DNA from: Mucilaginibacter aquatilis
GTDB lineage: Bacteria; Bacteroidota; Bacteroidia; Sphingobacteriales; Sphingobacteriaceae
Reading direction: 5' to 3'
DNA length: 64,000 nt
NCBI RefSeq assembly: GCF_009755275.1
Contig: NZ_WQLA01000006.1
Coordinates: 292,095 to 356,094 of the forward strand
In this document: in pieces, positions 19,558 through 28,122 of the stretch
How positions within the stretch are numbered: the stretch's first letter is position 1
Layout: each line of letters opens with the position of its first letter
Position numbers and translations under genes: made by a program
Notes under the pieces: generated by a model
What the model was told of the DNA's origin: nothing
The model's database searches: none
What the model saw: the letters and a program-made list of their open reading frames with translations, nothing else

Positions 19558-20511
19558 ATGTACCGGCTTATAGTAACCGTTTGCCTTATTTTAGTGGCCA
19601 AAGGCGGCTTTTGTCAATTTATGCAGGGCCTTACACATAAGCCCGATACCTCTTTCTCAAATAACAGTGCGTACCGCAACGCCGTTAAAAAGTATCCTGC
19701 CATAAAACTGGCGCCCGATAGCTTACCTGAAGATGTAGAGGCCATCAAGAACATCAGCTACTCTACCGTAAACAAACAATTACTTTTGCTTGATGTATTT
19801 GCTCCCAAGAGGCAACAAAAACGCTTACCTGCAATTATTATCATACATGGCGGTGGTTGGCGTTCGGGCAACCGTACACAGCATTACGCATTGGCACAGC
19901 AGCTGGCAAGGCAAGGTTTTGTTTGCTTTACACCGGCGTACCATTTATCTACCGATGCGCTTTATCCTGCTGCTGTTAACGATTTAAAAGCTGCAATTGC
20001 CTGGGTAAAATCTCATGCTAAAAAGTACAATGTTGATGCAAAGAAATTAAGTGTGCTGGGCTTTTCGGCTGGCGGACAACTGGCTACCTTATTAGGAACA
20101 ACTGAAAAAAACCTGATGGCCATTGTAGATATTGACGGAACGTTGGCCTTGATACACCCCGAATCGGGCGAGGGCGATGACAGCAAATCAATATCGGCAG
20201 CCACCTATTGGTTTGGCTACAACAAAACCCAAAGGCCCGACTTATGGAAAGAAGCTGCAGCGCTAACGCACGTTGGCCCGCTAACACCACCTACGCTCTT
20301 CATCAACAGCTCGGTTGACCGTATGCATGCCGGCCGTACAGATTATATTGACACGCTGAACAAATATAAGATCTACAGCGAGGTACATACTTTCCCTGAT
20401 TCGCCGCATACATTTTGCTTGTTTGAGCCGTGGTTTACACCAACAGTAAAGTACATAACCAGCTTTTTAAACAAATTGCATCTGAAAATTAAGATCTGCA
20501 ATAATCTGTAA
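19558..20511 (+). CDS. Secreted alpha/beta-hydrolase, feruloyl/acetyl esterase type
   Basis: 317 residues with a signal peptide (MYRLIVTVCLILVAKGGFCQ). The alpha/beta-hydrolase core has an oxyanion motif HGGGW at 97-101, the nucleophile Ser170 in GFSAGG, an acid in NSSVDRMH and the catalytic His in FPDSPHTF, as in BD-FAE/lipase-esterase family enzymes (COG0657). Such enzymes remove acetyl or feruloyl groups from xylan; the adjoining GH43 and GH10 genes support this role but the substrate is inferred. It begins three bases after a small membrane protein gene downstream of tsaD, and converges on the GH43 gene. Confidence 0.82.
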   Translation: MYRLIVTVCLILVAKGGFCQFMQGLTHKPDTSFSNNSAYRNAVKKYPAIKLAPDSLPEDVEAIKNISYSTVNKQLLLLDVFAPKRQQKRLPAIIIIHGGGWRSGNRTQHYALAQQLARQGFVCFTPAYHLSTDALYPAAVNDLKAAIAWVKSHAKKYNVDAKKLSVLGFSAGGQLATLLGTTEKNLMAIVDIDGTLALIHPESGEGDDSKSISAATYWFGYNKTQRPDLWKEAAALTHVGPLTPPTLFINSSVDRMHAGRTDYIDTLNKYKIYSEVHTFPDSPHTFCLFEPWFTPTVKYITSFLNKLHLKIKICNNL

Positions 20512-20565
20512 AGCAGTATAATAGCTTTCCTAAACCTTAAATTACAAGAACGAATAGCCATAAGC

Positions 20566-21687
20566 TCACTGCTTATTTTTGTTAGGATATATCATTGCGA
20601 TATGTCCATCGGCCTCGTGTTTTAGTTCGGTTACCTTTACATTACGCAAATGTGTTTTTCCCGAAAGCTGCGTATCGTGATAGAAGATATACCACTTACC
20701 TTTAAACTCAACAATGGAATGATGGGTTGTCCACCCATCAACAGGCTGCATAAAAGTACCTGAGTAAACAAACGGCCCGGTAGGTTTGCTGCCAATGGCG
20801 TAGGCTAAGAGGTGTGTATCGCCGGTTGAATAGGTGAAGTAATACTTACCATTATACTTATGCATCCACGAACCTTCAAAAAAACGACGATCGTGGTCTT
20901 TACCTAACAACGGTTTTCCTGCACTATCAATAATAGCTGCATCTTTCACCTCACCATCAAACTCTTTCATGTTGGCGTTAAGCTTAGCTACCTTACAGTT
21001 TATTGCCGGTGCATCATCCTGCTGCAAATCGGTTTTTGAGCCATTGGCATCATACTTCCCATTTTTCCAACGTTGTAGCTGGCCGCCCCATATACCACCA
21101 AAATACATGTACGTGCTGCCATCTTCATCAGTAAAAACAGCAGGATCAATACTAAAACTACCTGCAATAGGTTTTGGCTCCGCTTTAAACGGACCGGCAG
21201 GCGATTTGGATGTAGCCACGCCTATAGCAAACACATCGTTTTTATCTTTTAAAGGAAAGTATAAATAGTATGTTCCGTTTTTAAATGCAGCATCTGGTGC
21301 CCATAGTTGCCGCCCGGCCCAAGGTATATCTTTTAAACTAAGCGCCACCCCATGGTCGGTAACGTTGCCGCCAACGCTATCCATTGATAAGATGTGATAA
21401 TCACGCATGTCAAAATGGTCGCCATTATCATTTTCGGCTACGCCGGCTTCTACATCATGAGATGGGTAAACGTAAATTTTTCCTTCAAAAACATGGGCAG
21501 ATGGGTCGGCCGTGTATATGTTCCTAATTATTGGCTGCGAAAGATATTGCTTAACTCCTGCTGTATCAACATTTGCAGCTAGCATTTTGTCATTATTTTT
21601 TGCCTGTTGTTGGCATGATGTGAGCCCTGCTGCAATAGCAGTTGCTGATAGTAAAACTAAATTTAAATAGTGTTTTCTTCTGATCAT
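20566..21687 (-). CDS. Glycoside hydrolase family 43 lipoprotein
   Basis: 373 residues. The signal ends in a lipobox GLTSC (Cys25), so it is probably anchored to the outer membrane. The five-bladed propeller of GH43 is recognised by the general base Asp61 in YTADPSAHVF, the pKa-modulating Asp181 in SIDPAVF and the acid Glu271 in FFEGSW; family members are beta-xylosidases or alpha-L-arabinofuranosidases acting by inversion. HHSIVEFKGKWYIFYHD near the C-terminus is also typical. Divergent from the GH10 xylanase gene with a 237-base shared regulatory region. Confidence 0.9.
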   Translation of the reverse strand: MIRRKHYLNLVLLSATAIAAGLTSCQQQAKNNDKMLAANVDTAGVKQYLSQPIIRNIYTADPSAHVFEGKIYVYPSHDVEAGVAENDNGDHFDMRDYHILSMDSVGGNVTDHGVALSLKDIPWAGRQLWAPDAAFKNGTYYLYFPLKDKNDVFAIGVATSKSPAGPFKAEPKPIAGSFSIDPAVFTDEDGSTYMYFGGIWGGQLQRWKNGKYDANGSKTDLQQDDAPAINCKVAKLNANMKEFDGEVKDAAIIDSAGKPLLGKDHDRRFFEGSWMHKYNGKYYFTYSTGDTHLLAYAIGSKPTGPFVYSGTFMQPVDGWTTHHSIVEFKGKWYIFYHDTQLSGKTHLRNVKVTELKHEADGHIAMIYPNKNKQ

Positions 21688-21786
21688 ACTTGGTTAGGTA
21701 ATGGTTGTTTAGTTCGAATTTTATTCTCTTTAGTAAAAGATAAATTCAGTTCTACACTGCAATTGATTTACAAAATAGCAGGTTTA

Positions 21787-21822
21787 TGCAATCGATTGTA
21801 ATTATAAATAACTTTGTATACA
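21787..21822. promoter_or_regulatory. LacI-type operator candidate plus promoter between GH43 and GH10
   Basis: TGCAATCGATTGTA (21787-21800) matches the LacI-family consensus TGnAAnCGnTTnCA at nine of ten fixed positions. It is followed by a -7 box TAACTTTG (21809-21816) for the GH10 gene, which runs into a TGTATACA palindrome (21815-21822). The position suits repression of both divergent genes. Confidence 0.5.
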
Positions 21823-21924
21823 TTTACAACATAAACCGATTATAAACTTAAGTGTAAGGTATGGCCAAGGGTCATACATCAGCACAAACATCATTTACAC
21901 CTAAATTTCAAACAACACAATTTT

Positions 21925-23019
21925 ATGACGATTAAGATTTCATGCATATGCTTCGTCTGTTTTATGTCTGCCCTGTCAGCATTAGGACAGGTGAACAACA
22001 CAACTACTAATCAAAGTAAAACACTAAAAGAAAGCTATAAAAATTATTTTTCTATAGGTGTTGCGGTAGGTTTAAAAGAGATTAATGGTGAACAAGCCGA
22101 TTTAATATGCAGGCAATTTAGCAGCATAACCGCTGAGAATGCCATGAAAATGGGCCCTATACACCCAAAGGAGGGCGTTTACTACTGGAGAGATGCTGAC
22201 TCCATTGTGAATTTTGCTCAAAAGAATAATTTGCTGGTAAGAGGACATAATCTTTGCTGGCACGAACAAGTACCCTACTGGATATTTAAAGATAGCAGCG
22301 GTAATCAGGTAAGTAAGCAGGTATTACTGAAACGCCTGCACGATCACATTTTTGAGGTAGTTAAACGTTACAAAGGAAAGATTTATGCGTGGGATGTAGT
22401 AAATGAAGCTATTGATGATAACCCGGGAAATTTTCTGCGCAACTCTCTATGGTATCAAATATGTGGCGAGGAATTCATAGCAAAAGCCTTTGAATATGCC
22501 CATGAGGCCGACCCTAAAGCAATTTTATTTTACAATGATTATAACTCCGAGCGGCCCGAAAAAGCAGAGCGGGTATATAAGCTGTTAAAAAAACTGATCG
22601 AGGCAAAGGTTCCGGTACATGCAGTTGGCTTGCAGGGGCATTGGTCACTCAATGAACCATCTGCCGCAGAGCTCAATCAAACCATTAAAAAATTTGCTTC
22701 GCTGGGTTTAAAAGTTCAGGTTACTGAACTTGATGTTTCAATATATCCGTGGGAAAAAGAACACCGCAATTTACGGCCCGGCGAAAAAGGTAAATACCCT
22801 CCAGTAATTGAACAAAAGCACATGGCCAAGTACAAGGAAATTTTTGAAGTGCTACGGGCAAATAAAAAGTATATTACCGGCGTAACTTTCTGGAACCTGT
22901 CTGACCGTTATACCTGGCTGGACGAGTACCCCGTTAAAGGTCGAAAGAATTTCCCGCTGCTTTTTGATGCCAACCTGCAACCCAAAAAAGCATTTTACGA
23001 AGTGGTCAATTTCAAATAA
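21925..23019 (+). CDS. GH10 endo-1,4-beta-xylanase
   Basis: 364 residues; signal peptide ending ALSALGQ near residue 21. A GH10 TIM barrel that cleaves the xylan backbone with retention: TAENAMKMGPIHP at 69-81, RGHNLCWHEQVPYW at 106-119, acid/base Glu161 in WDVVNEAID, nucleophile Glu268 in QVTELDVSIYPW, and FWNLSDRYTWL near the C-terminus. A single catalytic domain without a binding module. The leader is about 100 bases and contains the operator candidate described separately. It is followed by uxuA, which could handle the glucuronate side chains of glucuronoxylan. Confidence 0.96.
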   Translation: MTIKISCICFVCFMSALSALGQVNNTTTNQSKTLKESYKNYFSIGVAVGLKEINGEQADLICRQFSSITAENAMKMGPIHPKEGVYYWRDADSIVNFAQKNNLLVRGHNLCWHEQVPYWIFKDSSGNQVSKQVLLKRLHDHIFEVVKRYKGKIYAWDVVNEAIDDNPGNFLRNSLWYQICGEEFIAKAFEYAHEADPKAILFYNDYNSERPEKAERVYKLLKKLIEAKVPVHAVGLQGHWSLNEPSAAELNQTIKKFASLGLKVQVTELDVSIYPWEKEHRNLRPGEKGKYPPVIEQKHMAKYKEIFEVLRANKKYITGVTFWNLSDRYTWLDEYPVKGRKNFPLLFDANLQPKKAFYEVVNFK

Positions 23020-23129
23020 TTAAGCACTAAAGCAGTTTGGCTTAAACATATTAATAACTAAAACTCGGCACAAACACTGTAAACAGTTCCATGTTGAGCT
23101 TGGCATCGTAGTTCAGCGCCTGGTGTTAA

Positions 23130-23158
23130 ATATAAATGGTGGTTTAAAACCTTTATAT
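23130..23158. other. Imperfect hairpin in the GH10-uxuA gap
   Basis: ATATAAA pairs with TTTATAT and GGTTT pairs with AAACC inside it, with four unpaired bases (TGGT) on one side. It may be a weak terminator or an mRNA structure upstream of uxuA. The rest of this 272-base gap shows no gene and no clear promoter. Confidence 0.3.
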
Positions 23159-23291
23159 CTGGAACTTGCCTGGAAGCAAATTAATTAAGTAATGACATGT
23201 GTGCATACATTATTAACTTACTAATATTGCAAGCGTACTTATATAACTAATCTAAGCATCACTTCAATAAAAACTTAAAGATTTTCTCCTC

Positions 23292-24479
23292 ATGATTCCA
23301 GATTTAGAACAAACTTTCAGATGGTTTGGCCCAAACGACCCTGTTACATTGCAGGCCATTAAACAAACAGGCGCTACCGGAATTGTATCGGCGTTGCACC
23401 ACGTACCCTGCGGCAACGTTTGGAGCATTGAGGAGATAGAAATAAGAAAAGAAACGATAGAAAAAGCCGGTTTCAGGTGGTCGGTTGTGGAGAGTGTAAA
23501 CATACATGAATCCATAAAAATTGGTTTGCCCGAACGTGACACTTACATTGACAATTATAAACAGACGCTGGAAAACCTGGCGGCATGTGGCATAACAACA
23601 GTTTGCTATAACTTTATGCCGGTGCTTGACTGGACGCGCACCCATTTAGATTACCGGTTGAGCAACGGTGCTTCTGCCTTAAGATACCATGCACCAGCAC
23701 TGGCGGCTTTTGACTTGTATATACTCCAGAGAGAAGGTGCGCTAACTGACTTTAGTGCAGATGAGCAACTTGCGGCCCGCCAATATCTTGATAGCTTAAC
23801 ACAACCTGATATTGAATTACTCACTAATACCATATTAGCTGGCCTACCCGGTACTGATGAGGTTTTTACCATACCCGAGTTCAAAGTATATCTTGAAAAA
23901 TACGCACAGGTTAATCAGCAAACGCTAAAGGAAAACCTGGCTTACTTTCTGCAACATATTATACCTGTTGCAGAAGAAACGGGCATTAGAATGTGTATCC
24001 ACCCCGACGATCCGCCAATCCCAGTTTTGGGTTTGCCAAGGGTGGTTTGTACGGAGCAAGACCTTGTTGATGTAGTCAATGCCTACCCTTCACCATCAAA
24101 CGGAATTACTTTGTGCACAGGCTCATTGGGAGCTAATGCGTTGAATGACATTCCGGGCATAATTGAGCGCATTGGAGCTCATATTCATTTTTTGCATTTG
24201 CGTAATGTACGCCGCGAACTTGATGGCAGCTTTTATGAAGATGAACACCTTACTGGAAGTACTGACATGTATGCTGTAATGAAAGCAGTAGTAAATGAAC
24301 AAATTAAACGTAAGAGTACAGGCAGAAGTGACTTGTCAATCCCCATGCGGCCAGATCATGGCCACAAAATATTGGACGATTACAACTATGATACTTACCC
24401 GGGCTATTCAGTAATTGGCCGCTTAAAAGGCTTGGCCGAACTGCGCGGATTGGAGCTTGGGGTAAAAAGAAGCTTATAG
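23292..24479 (+). CDS. uxuA: Mannonate dehydratase
   Basis: Converts D-mannonate to 2-keto-3-deoxygluconate in glucuronate breakdown, in the cytosol. The 395-residue length and blocks are those of UxuA: LEQTFRWFGPNDPVTL at the start, GATGIVSALHHVP near 30, CIHPDDPPIPVLGLPR near 236-251, LCTGSLGA, HFLHLRNV and MRPDHGH near 355, supplying the Cys/His/Asp residues around the metal site. The other glucuronate genes (uxaC, uxuB, kdgK) are not in the window. It follows the xylanase gene with a 272-base gap, so it may have its own promoter. Confidence 0.96.
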   Translation: MIPDLEQTFRWFGPNDPVTLQAIKQTGATGIVSALHHVPCGNVWSIEEIEIRKETIEKAGFRWSVVESVNIHESIKIGLPERDTYIDNYKQTLENLAACGITTVCYNFMPVLDWTRTHLDYRLSNGASALRYHAPALAAFDLYILQREGALTDFSADEQLAARQYLDSLTQPDIELLTNTILAGLPGTDEVFTIPEFKVYLEKYAQVNQQTLKENLAYFLQHIIPVAEETGIRMCIHPDDPPIPVLGLPRVVCTEQDLVDVVNAYPSPSNGITLCTGSLGANALNDIPGIIERIGAHIHFLHLRNVRRELDGSFYEDEHLTGSTDMYAVMKAVVNEQIKRKSTGRSDLSIPMRPDHGHKILDDYNYDTYPGYSVIGRLKGLAELRGLELGVKRSL

Positions 24480-24514
24480 AATCACTTGACGCCACTAAAT
24501 CAGAGTAGAAAATG

Positions 24515-24542
24515 TAACGCCCGACCATTAAGTCGAGCGTTA
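24515..24542. terminator. Bidirectional terminator after uxuA
   Basis: TAACGCCCGAC, loop CATTAA, GTCGAGCGTTA (11-bp stem with one mismatch), flanked by AAAATG and TGTTTT. It separates convergent uxuA and the dienelactone hydrolase gene. Confidence 0.75.
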
Positions 24543-24586
24543 TGTTTTACATTGTTATTTAATTAACTTGAACTTGATTAAGCTGA

Positions 24587-25474
24587 TTATTTCAAATTCT
24601 CATTAAAGAAATCAATGGTACGCTTCCAGGCAAGTTCGGCAGCTGTTTTATCATAGCGCGGCGTTGTATCATTATGAAAGCCATGGTTAGCGCCTTCGTA
24701 AATAAAACCCTGGTATTTTTTGTTATTCTCTTTTAAGGCAGCTTCATATGCCGGCCAGCCAGCGGTAATGCGGGTATCTAATGATGCATAGTGCAGCATA
24801 AGCGGTGCCTTTATTTTGGGCACATCGGCAAGTGCGGGTTGTGCACCGTAAAACGGCACTGCGGCAGCCAAATCAGGTACACGTACGGCCATCATGTTGG
24901 CAATACCTCCTCCATAACAAAAACCTACTACACCTACTTTGCCGTTGCAATCTTTATGGTTTTTCAGGTACTCGTACGCAGCAATAAAATCTTCTTCCAT
25001 CTGGCCCTTATCGCGCTTGGCTTGCATGGTACGTCCTTCATCGTCATTTCCCGGGTAGCCACCCAGTGGGGTAAGCGCATCAGGCGCAAGCGATATAAAG
25101 CCGGCCACTGCCGCACGCCTGCCAACATCTTCAATGTAAGGGTTTAACCCGCGGTTTTCATGTACAACAATAATGCCTCCCAATTTCTTTTTGGCATTGG
25201 CCGGTTTTGATAACAGCCCTTTGATAGTACCGCCACCTTTGGGCGATGAGTAATTGATATATTCTGATTTTAAACGCGGGTCATCGGCCTTTACCTGTAT
25301 GTTATTTTGATAATCAGGCATCAAAAAACTCATTAACGAAGGCACGGTTAAACCGCCAACGGCATATAACGACAGCTTTTGCATAAAGCCGCGCCTGTCT
25401 AAACGGTTGTGTGCATAATCGTCATACAAATCATACACCTCCTGTTTAATGTCTTCTTTCTTTATATCGCTCAT
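24587..25474 (-). CDS. Dienelactone hydrolase family protein with Tat-like signal
   Basis: 295 residues. The N-terminus carries [10 protein letters not shown] (residues 26-35) followed by a hydrophobic stretch, resembling a twin-arginine signal with a long n-region, so a periplasmic location is likely. The DLH-type alpha/beta-hydrolase has nucleophile Cys186 in GFCYGGG, Asp233 in SLDTR and His264 in NHGFH, plus the Glu in VHENRGL near 104-110 that activates the Cys in the family. Homologues are widely annotated as dienelactone hydrolases although the physiological substrate is often unknown. The gene is alone. Confidence 0.88.
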   Translation of the reverse strand: MSDIKKEDIKQEVYDLYDDYAHNRLDRRGFMQKLSLYAVGGLTVPSLMSFLMPDYQNNIQVKADDPRLKSEYINYSSPKGGGTIKGLLSKPANAKKKLGGIIVVHENRGLNPYIEDVGRRAAVAGFISLAPDALTPLGGYPGNDDEGRTMQAKRDKGQMEEDFIAAYEYLKNHKDCNGKVGVVGFCYGGGIANMMAVRVPDLAAAVPFYGAQPALADVPKIKAPLMLHYASLDTRITAGWPAYEAALKENNKKYQGFIYEGANHGFHNDTTPRYDKTAAELAWKRTIDFFNENLK

Positions 25475-25489
25475 AGTTTAGTGTTTTAT

Positions 25490-25519
25490 CAAATGTAACA
25501 AATTGACTTATAACACAAA
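25490..25519 (-). promoter_or_regulatory. Promoter for dienelactone hydrolase gene
   Basis: Reading the minus strand: TTTG (25519-25516), 18-base spacer, TACATTTG (25497-25490), 15 bases before the ATG at 25474. Confidence 0.5.
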
Positions 25520-25550
25520 CGCAACAAATAAGCGACAACCCTCAACGCGT

Positions 25551-26114
25551 TTAGCTTTTTTGCTTACGCAGATACTTGGTAAGTATAACTATCATCTGCC
25601 CATCAATTTTTCCTTCTATCTGCTCGGTATTATCGGCCACTAAACGAATATTTTTGACAACAGTGCCCATCTTGGCGTTCAGTTGGCTGCCTTTTACATC
25701 TAACGAACGTGTAAGCACTACGGTGTCTCCGTTCTCAAGCACTGCGCCCAAACTATCCTTATGCACTTCGGCTGGCGCTGCATCTTCAATTGCAGCCTGT
25801 TTGGCCCACTCCAGCGTGTTTTCATCAAGGTAAAGCATGTCTAAACTGTCGGCGGCCCAGGTTTCATTTTTAAGGCGGGTAAGTAAGCGCCATGCTAAAA
25901 CTTGTACAGCCGGCACCTCGCTCCACATGGCATCAGGCAGAAAGCGCCAGTATTGCGGGTCAGTTGTACCGCTGTTTAGTTCTAACAAGCACGATTCGCA
26001 TACTACAATTTGGTTGTTGGGATGCTCTGCCGGCGGTACAGTGTAAACCGATAAGCTGTTTTCTGCGTTGCATAATTCACAGCGGTTGCCGCTTCTGGCT
26101 AATAGTAATTCCAT
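25551..26114 (-). CDS. PhnA-like zinc-ribbon protein
   Basis: 187 residues, cytosolic. The N-terminus has two CxxC pairs (Cys12/Cys15 and Cys39/Cys42) that form a zinc ribbon, and the C-terminal ~70 residues match the PhnA/YjdM domain (NGDTVVLTRSLDVKG, KMGTVVKNIRLV, GKIDGQMIVILTKYLRK). Between them is a ~70-residue region that may be lineage-specific. PhnA is named after the phosphonate locus in E. coli, but it is not part of the C-P lyase machine and its function is unresolved. No phosphonate genes are nearby. A TAGCTTTG box lies at 26140-26133. Confidence 0.85.
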   Translation of the reverse strand: MELLLARSGNRCELCNAENSLSVYTVPPAEHPNNQIVVCESCLLELNSGTTDPQYWRFLPDAMWSEVPAVQVLAWRLLTRLKNETWAADSLDMLYLDENTLEWAKQAAIEDAAPAEVHKDSLGAVLENGDTVVLTRSLDVKGSQLNAKMGTVVKNIRLVADNTEQIEGKIDGQMIVILTKYLRKQKS

Positions 26115-26132
26115 GTTTGTGTATCAAAGCCG

Positions 26133-26140
26133 CAAAGCTA
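26133..26140 (-). promoter_or_regulatory. -7 box for the PhnA-like gene
   Basis: TAGCTTTG on the minus strand, about 18 bases before the ATG at 26114. No -33 match at normal spacing. Confidence 0.4.
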
Positions 26141-26177
26141 AAAGATTTGGCAGGCTTTACAGCACAACCCATAGTTT

Positions 26178-27467
26178 TTAAAAAGCTTCATTTAAACCCA
26201 AAAAGAAACCTCTTGAGCCATAGCGCCCCCAGGCATAATCTAAACATAAATTGGTGCGTGTTGCTTTGTTAAACAGTACACGCAAGCCCCCACCATAGCC
26301 CGGCTGCCATTTTTCAAATAATTTGGTACCGGCAGCATCGTTAGCAGTTTGGAGGTTAAAGAAAGTTACTCCGCTGATGAATTTATTACGTAAAAGTGGA
26401 AAGCGATATTCAACTTCTGAGTAGTTGTATTGCGTACCCTTGAAGTAGCCTACGGTATACCCGCGCGCACTACGAAAGGCCGGGTCTTTACCCGAACCCG
26501 GTAACTCAAGGTATGGTAAAGCACCTGTGGCAAGATAGGAGCCCCAATTCCATAAAGCTACCACGTGCTCGGGGTTACGTTTGGAGAGACTGAAATATTT
26601 ACGCAGGTCTGTAGTAAAAACCATGGCATTTTTTGAACTGCCCATCCATGATTGATTCAAACGCACGCCGGCATCAACATAAAAACCTTTGTATGCCCGG
26701 TTTAAATTATCGCGCGTGGTGTACTGCACATTAAACAGCAATCCATTGGCCGAGTAGTTGCCTCGGTCAAACCCATAACGGTCGGCATAAATATTATAGG
26801 GCGTTAAGTCGGTGGTTGATATACGATCTTCAATACTCCGCCTTATATCAAATGATACGCCCGCACCCACAAACAGGTTTGGCTTAATTTCCTTGTAAAT
26901 CTTCTCCCTAAAGTTAAAGAAGATGGAATGGAACACATACCCTTTACGTTCAGCATTAGCAAGTGCCTGGTCTTCGGTACTGCCATTATTTGCTTGGCCA
27001 ATGCCGTAGCCAAAATCGGGCGTAACGGTTTTGGCAGCTACCAAACTGCCCTGAAGGTTCCAGTGGTTGGCGTTAGTAAATACGTTGTGGTTTATGTAAA
27101 AGTAAATAATGCCCTTGGTGGTAATTGAGGCCGAAGTAGCAGCAACAGACATTAAGGTTTTAGGATCGGCCCCTAACTTACGACCGGCTACCGCCTTTAT
27201 ACCTATTTGTGAACCTATACTGGGGTTTGATGCCACGTTAGGTATAATAGTAATGCCCGACGGTTTCTTTTTTACAGAATCCTTTCTGCCGTTGGGATGG
27301 AATATCAGGTTAAAAAGATCGCCTACATCAAACTGCCTTGAAAAATCTTCGACAGGGGGTTTAACTTGCTGCTGCTTTATGCGCAACGAGTCGGCCTTGA
27401 CTGAATCAACAGGTACGGTTTGCCCTACTGCAAGAGCAGGTATGCATAGCAATGCAAACAGAACCAT
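26178..27467 (-). CDS. BamA/TamA-family outer membrane barrel protein
   Basis: About 430 residues from ATG 27467, which is followed by a hydrophobic signal-like segment (MVLFALLCIPALAVGQT). In-frame ATG codons further upstream (27554) would add 29 residues that include two lysines before this segment, so the start is uncertain. The body has alternating beta-strand pattern, PNVASNPSIGSQIGIKAVAG, and a C-terminal barrel with RVLFNKATRTNLCLDYAWGRYGSRGFFLGLNEAF ending in an aromatic residue, as in 'surface antigen' D15-type proteins of Bacteroidota without POTRA repeats. A role in membrane biogenesis or transport is only an inference. Confidence 0.75.
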   Translation of the reverse strand: MVLFALLCIPALAVGQTVPVDSVKADSLRIKQQQVKPPVEDFSRQFDVGDLFNLIFHPNGRKDSVKKKPSGITIIPNVASNPSIGSQIGIKAVAGRKLGADPKTLMSVAATSASITTKGIIYFYINHNVFTNANHWNLQGSLVAAKTVTPDFGYGIGQANNGSTEDQALANAERKGYVFHSIFFNFREKIYKEIKPNLFVGAGVSFDIRRSIEDRISTTDLTPYNIYADRYGFDRGNYSANGLLFNVQYTTRDNLNRAYKGFYVDAGVRLNQSWMGSSKNAMVFTTDLRKYFSLSKRNPEHVVALWNWGSYLATGALPYLELPGSGKDPAFRSARGYTVGYFKGTQYNYSEVEYRFPLLRNKFISGVTFFNLQTANDAAGTKLFEKWQPGYGGGLRVLFNKATRTNLCLDYAWGRYGSRGFFLGLNEAF

Positions 27468-27669
27468 TTTTTTTAAATAGTCCTGTATATAGTTTAATGG
27501 GAGGTGCACTGTATAAGAGATAGATGTAAATGAAAAGACGGCCAAAACCATCATTTGTTTTAATTAGGGGAGCAGTATTTGAACGCTTTAATATGCCCTA
27601 TGTTGTACAAATACAGGCCTAAACAATAAAATTGCTTACGCGTTTATATTAAGTAAAGCCTTTGGCAAT

Positions 27670-27906
27670 ATGGAGAAAACAGTAATTGATATAAAAGCTG
27701 GTAAGCATACTCATCACTTTGAAATTGCAGAATACCCACACCACAGCCACGAACGCTGTAAGATAAATGTGTATGAAGAAGGCAAGTTGGTAGCAGGCTT
27801 TGAGCCCTGCAATAATGAGTACCTTAAACTTTGTAGTAACCTCGGCAACGTAAGTGAAAAAGTGCTGCACTTGTTAGCCGACCGTATTGAAGCTTATGGA
27901 ATTTAG
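27670..27906 (+). CDS. Small conserved-looking protein of unknown function
   Basis: 78 residues, soluble, rich in His, Cys and charged residues: HTHHFEIAEYPHHSHERC near 13-30 and EPCNNEYLKLC near 45-55. The His/Cys clusters could bind a metal, but no known motif is matched. The length and codon use look like a real gene, and no alternative frame is better. It is preceded by a short gap after the divergent barrel gene and has no obvious partner. Confidence 0.6.
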   Translation: MEKTVIDIKAGKHTHHFEIAEYPHHSHERCKINVYEEGKLVAGFEPCNNEYLKLCSNLGNVSEKVLHLLADRIEAYGI

Positions 27907-28122
27907 CTCATGGTTTACACTCAGCACTGACACATGATTTTAAGTTGATTAAACTAAAACTTCAGCTAAAGCAACCAGGTAGAATTTGATAAATCATCAC
28001 GGGTTAACTGCAGGTAGCGTATAAACACGCAAAAGGTTATATAAAATTTTGTTTTACAAAAACATATTAACCGCTTTGTAAATTATATGGTACAAAAGTA
28101 TTAACACCAAGTTAACAGGCAC

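Noticed and set aside
23020..23291. Second copy of the LacI-type operator before uxuA
   Set aside because: The nearest candidate (TGCAAGCGTACTTA) breaks the right half-site at two consensus positions, so it is not convincing.
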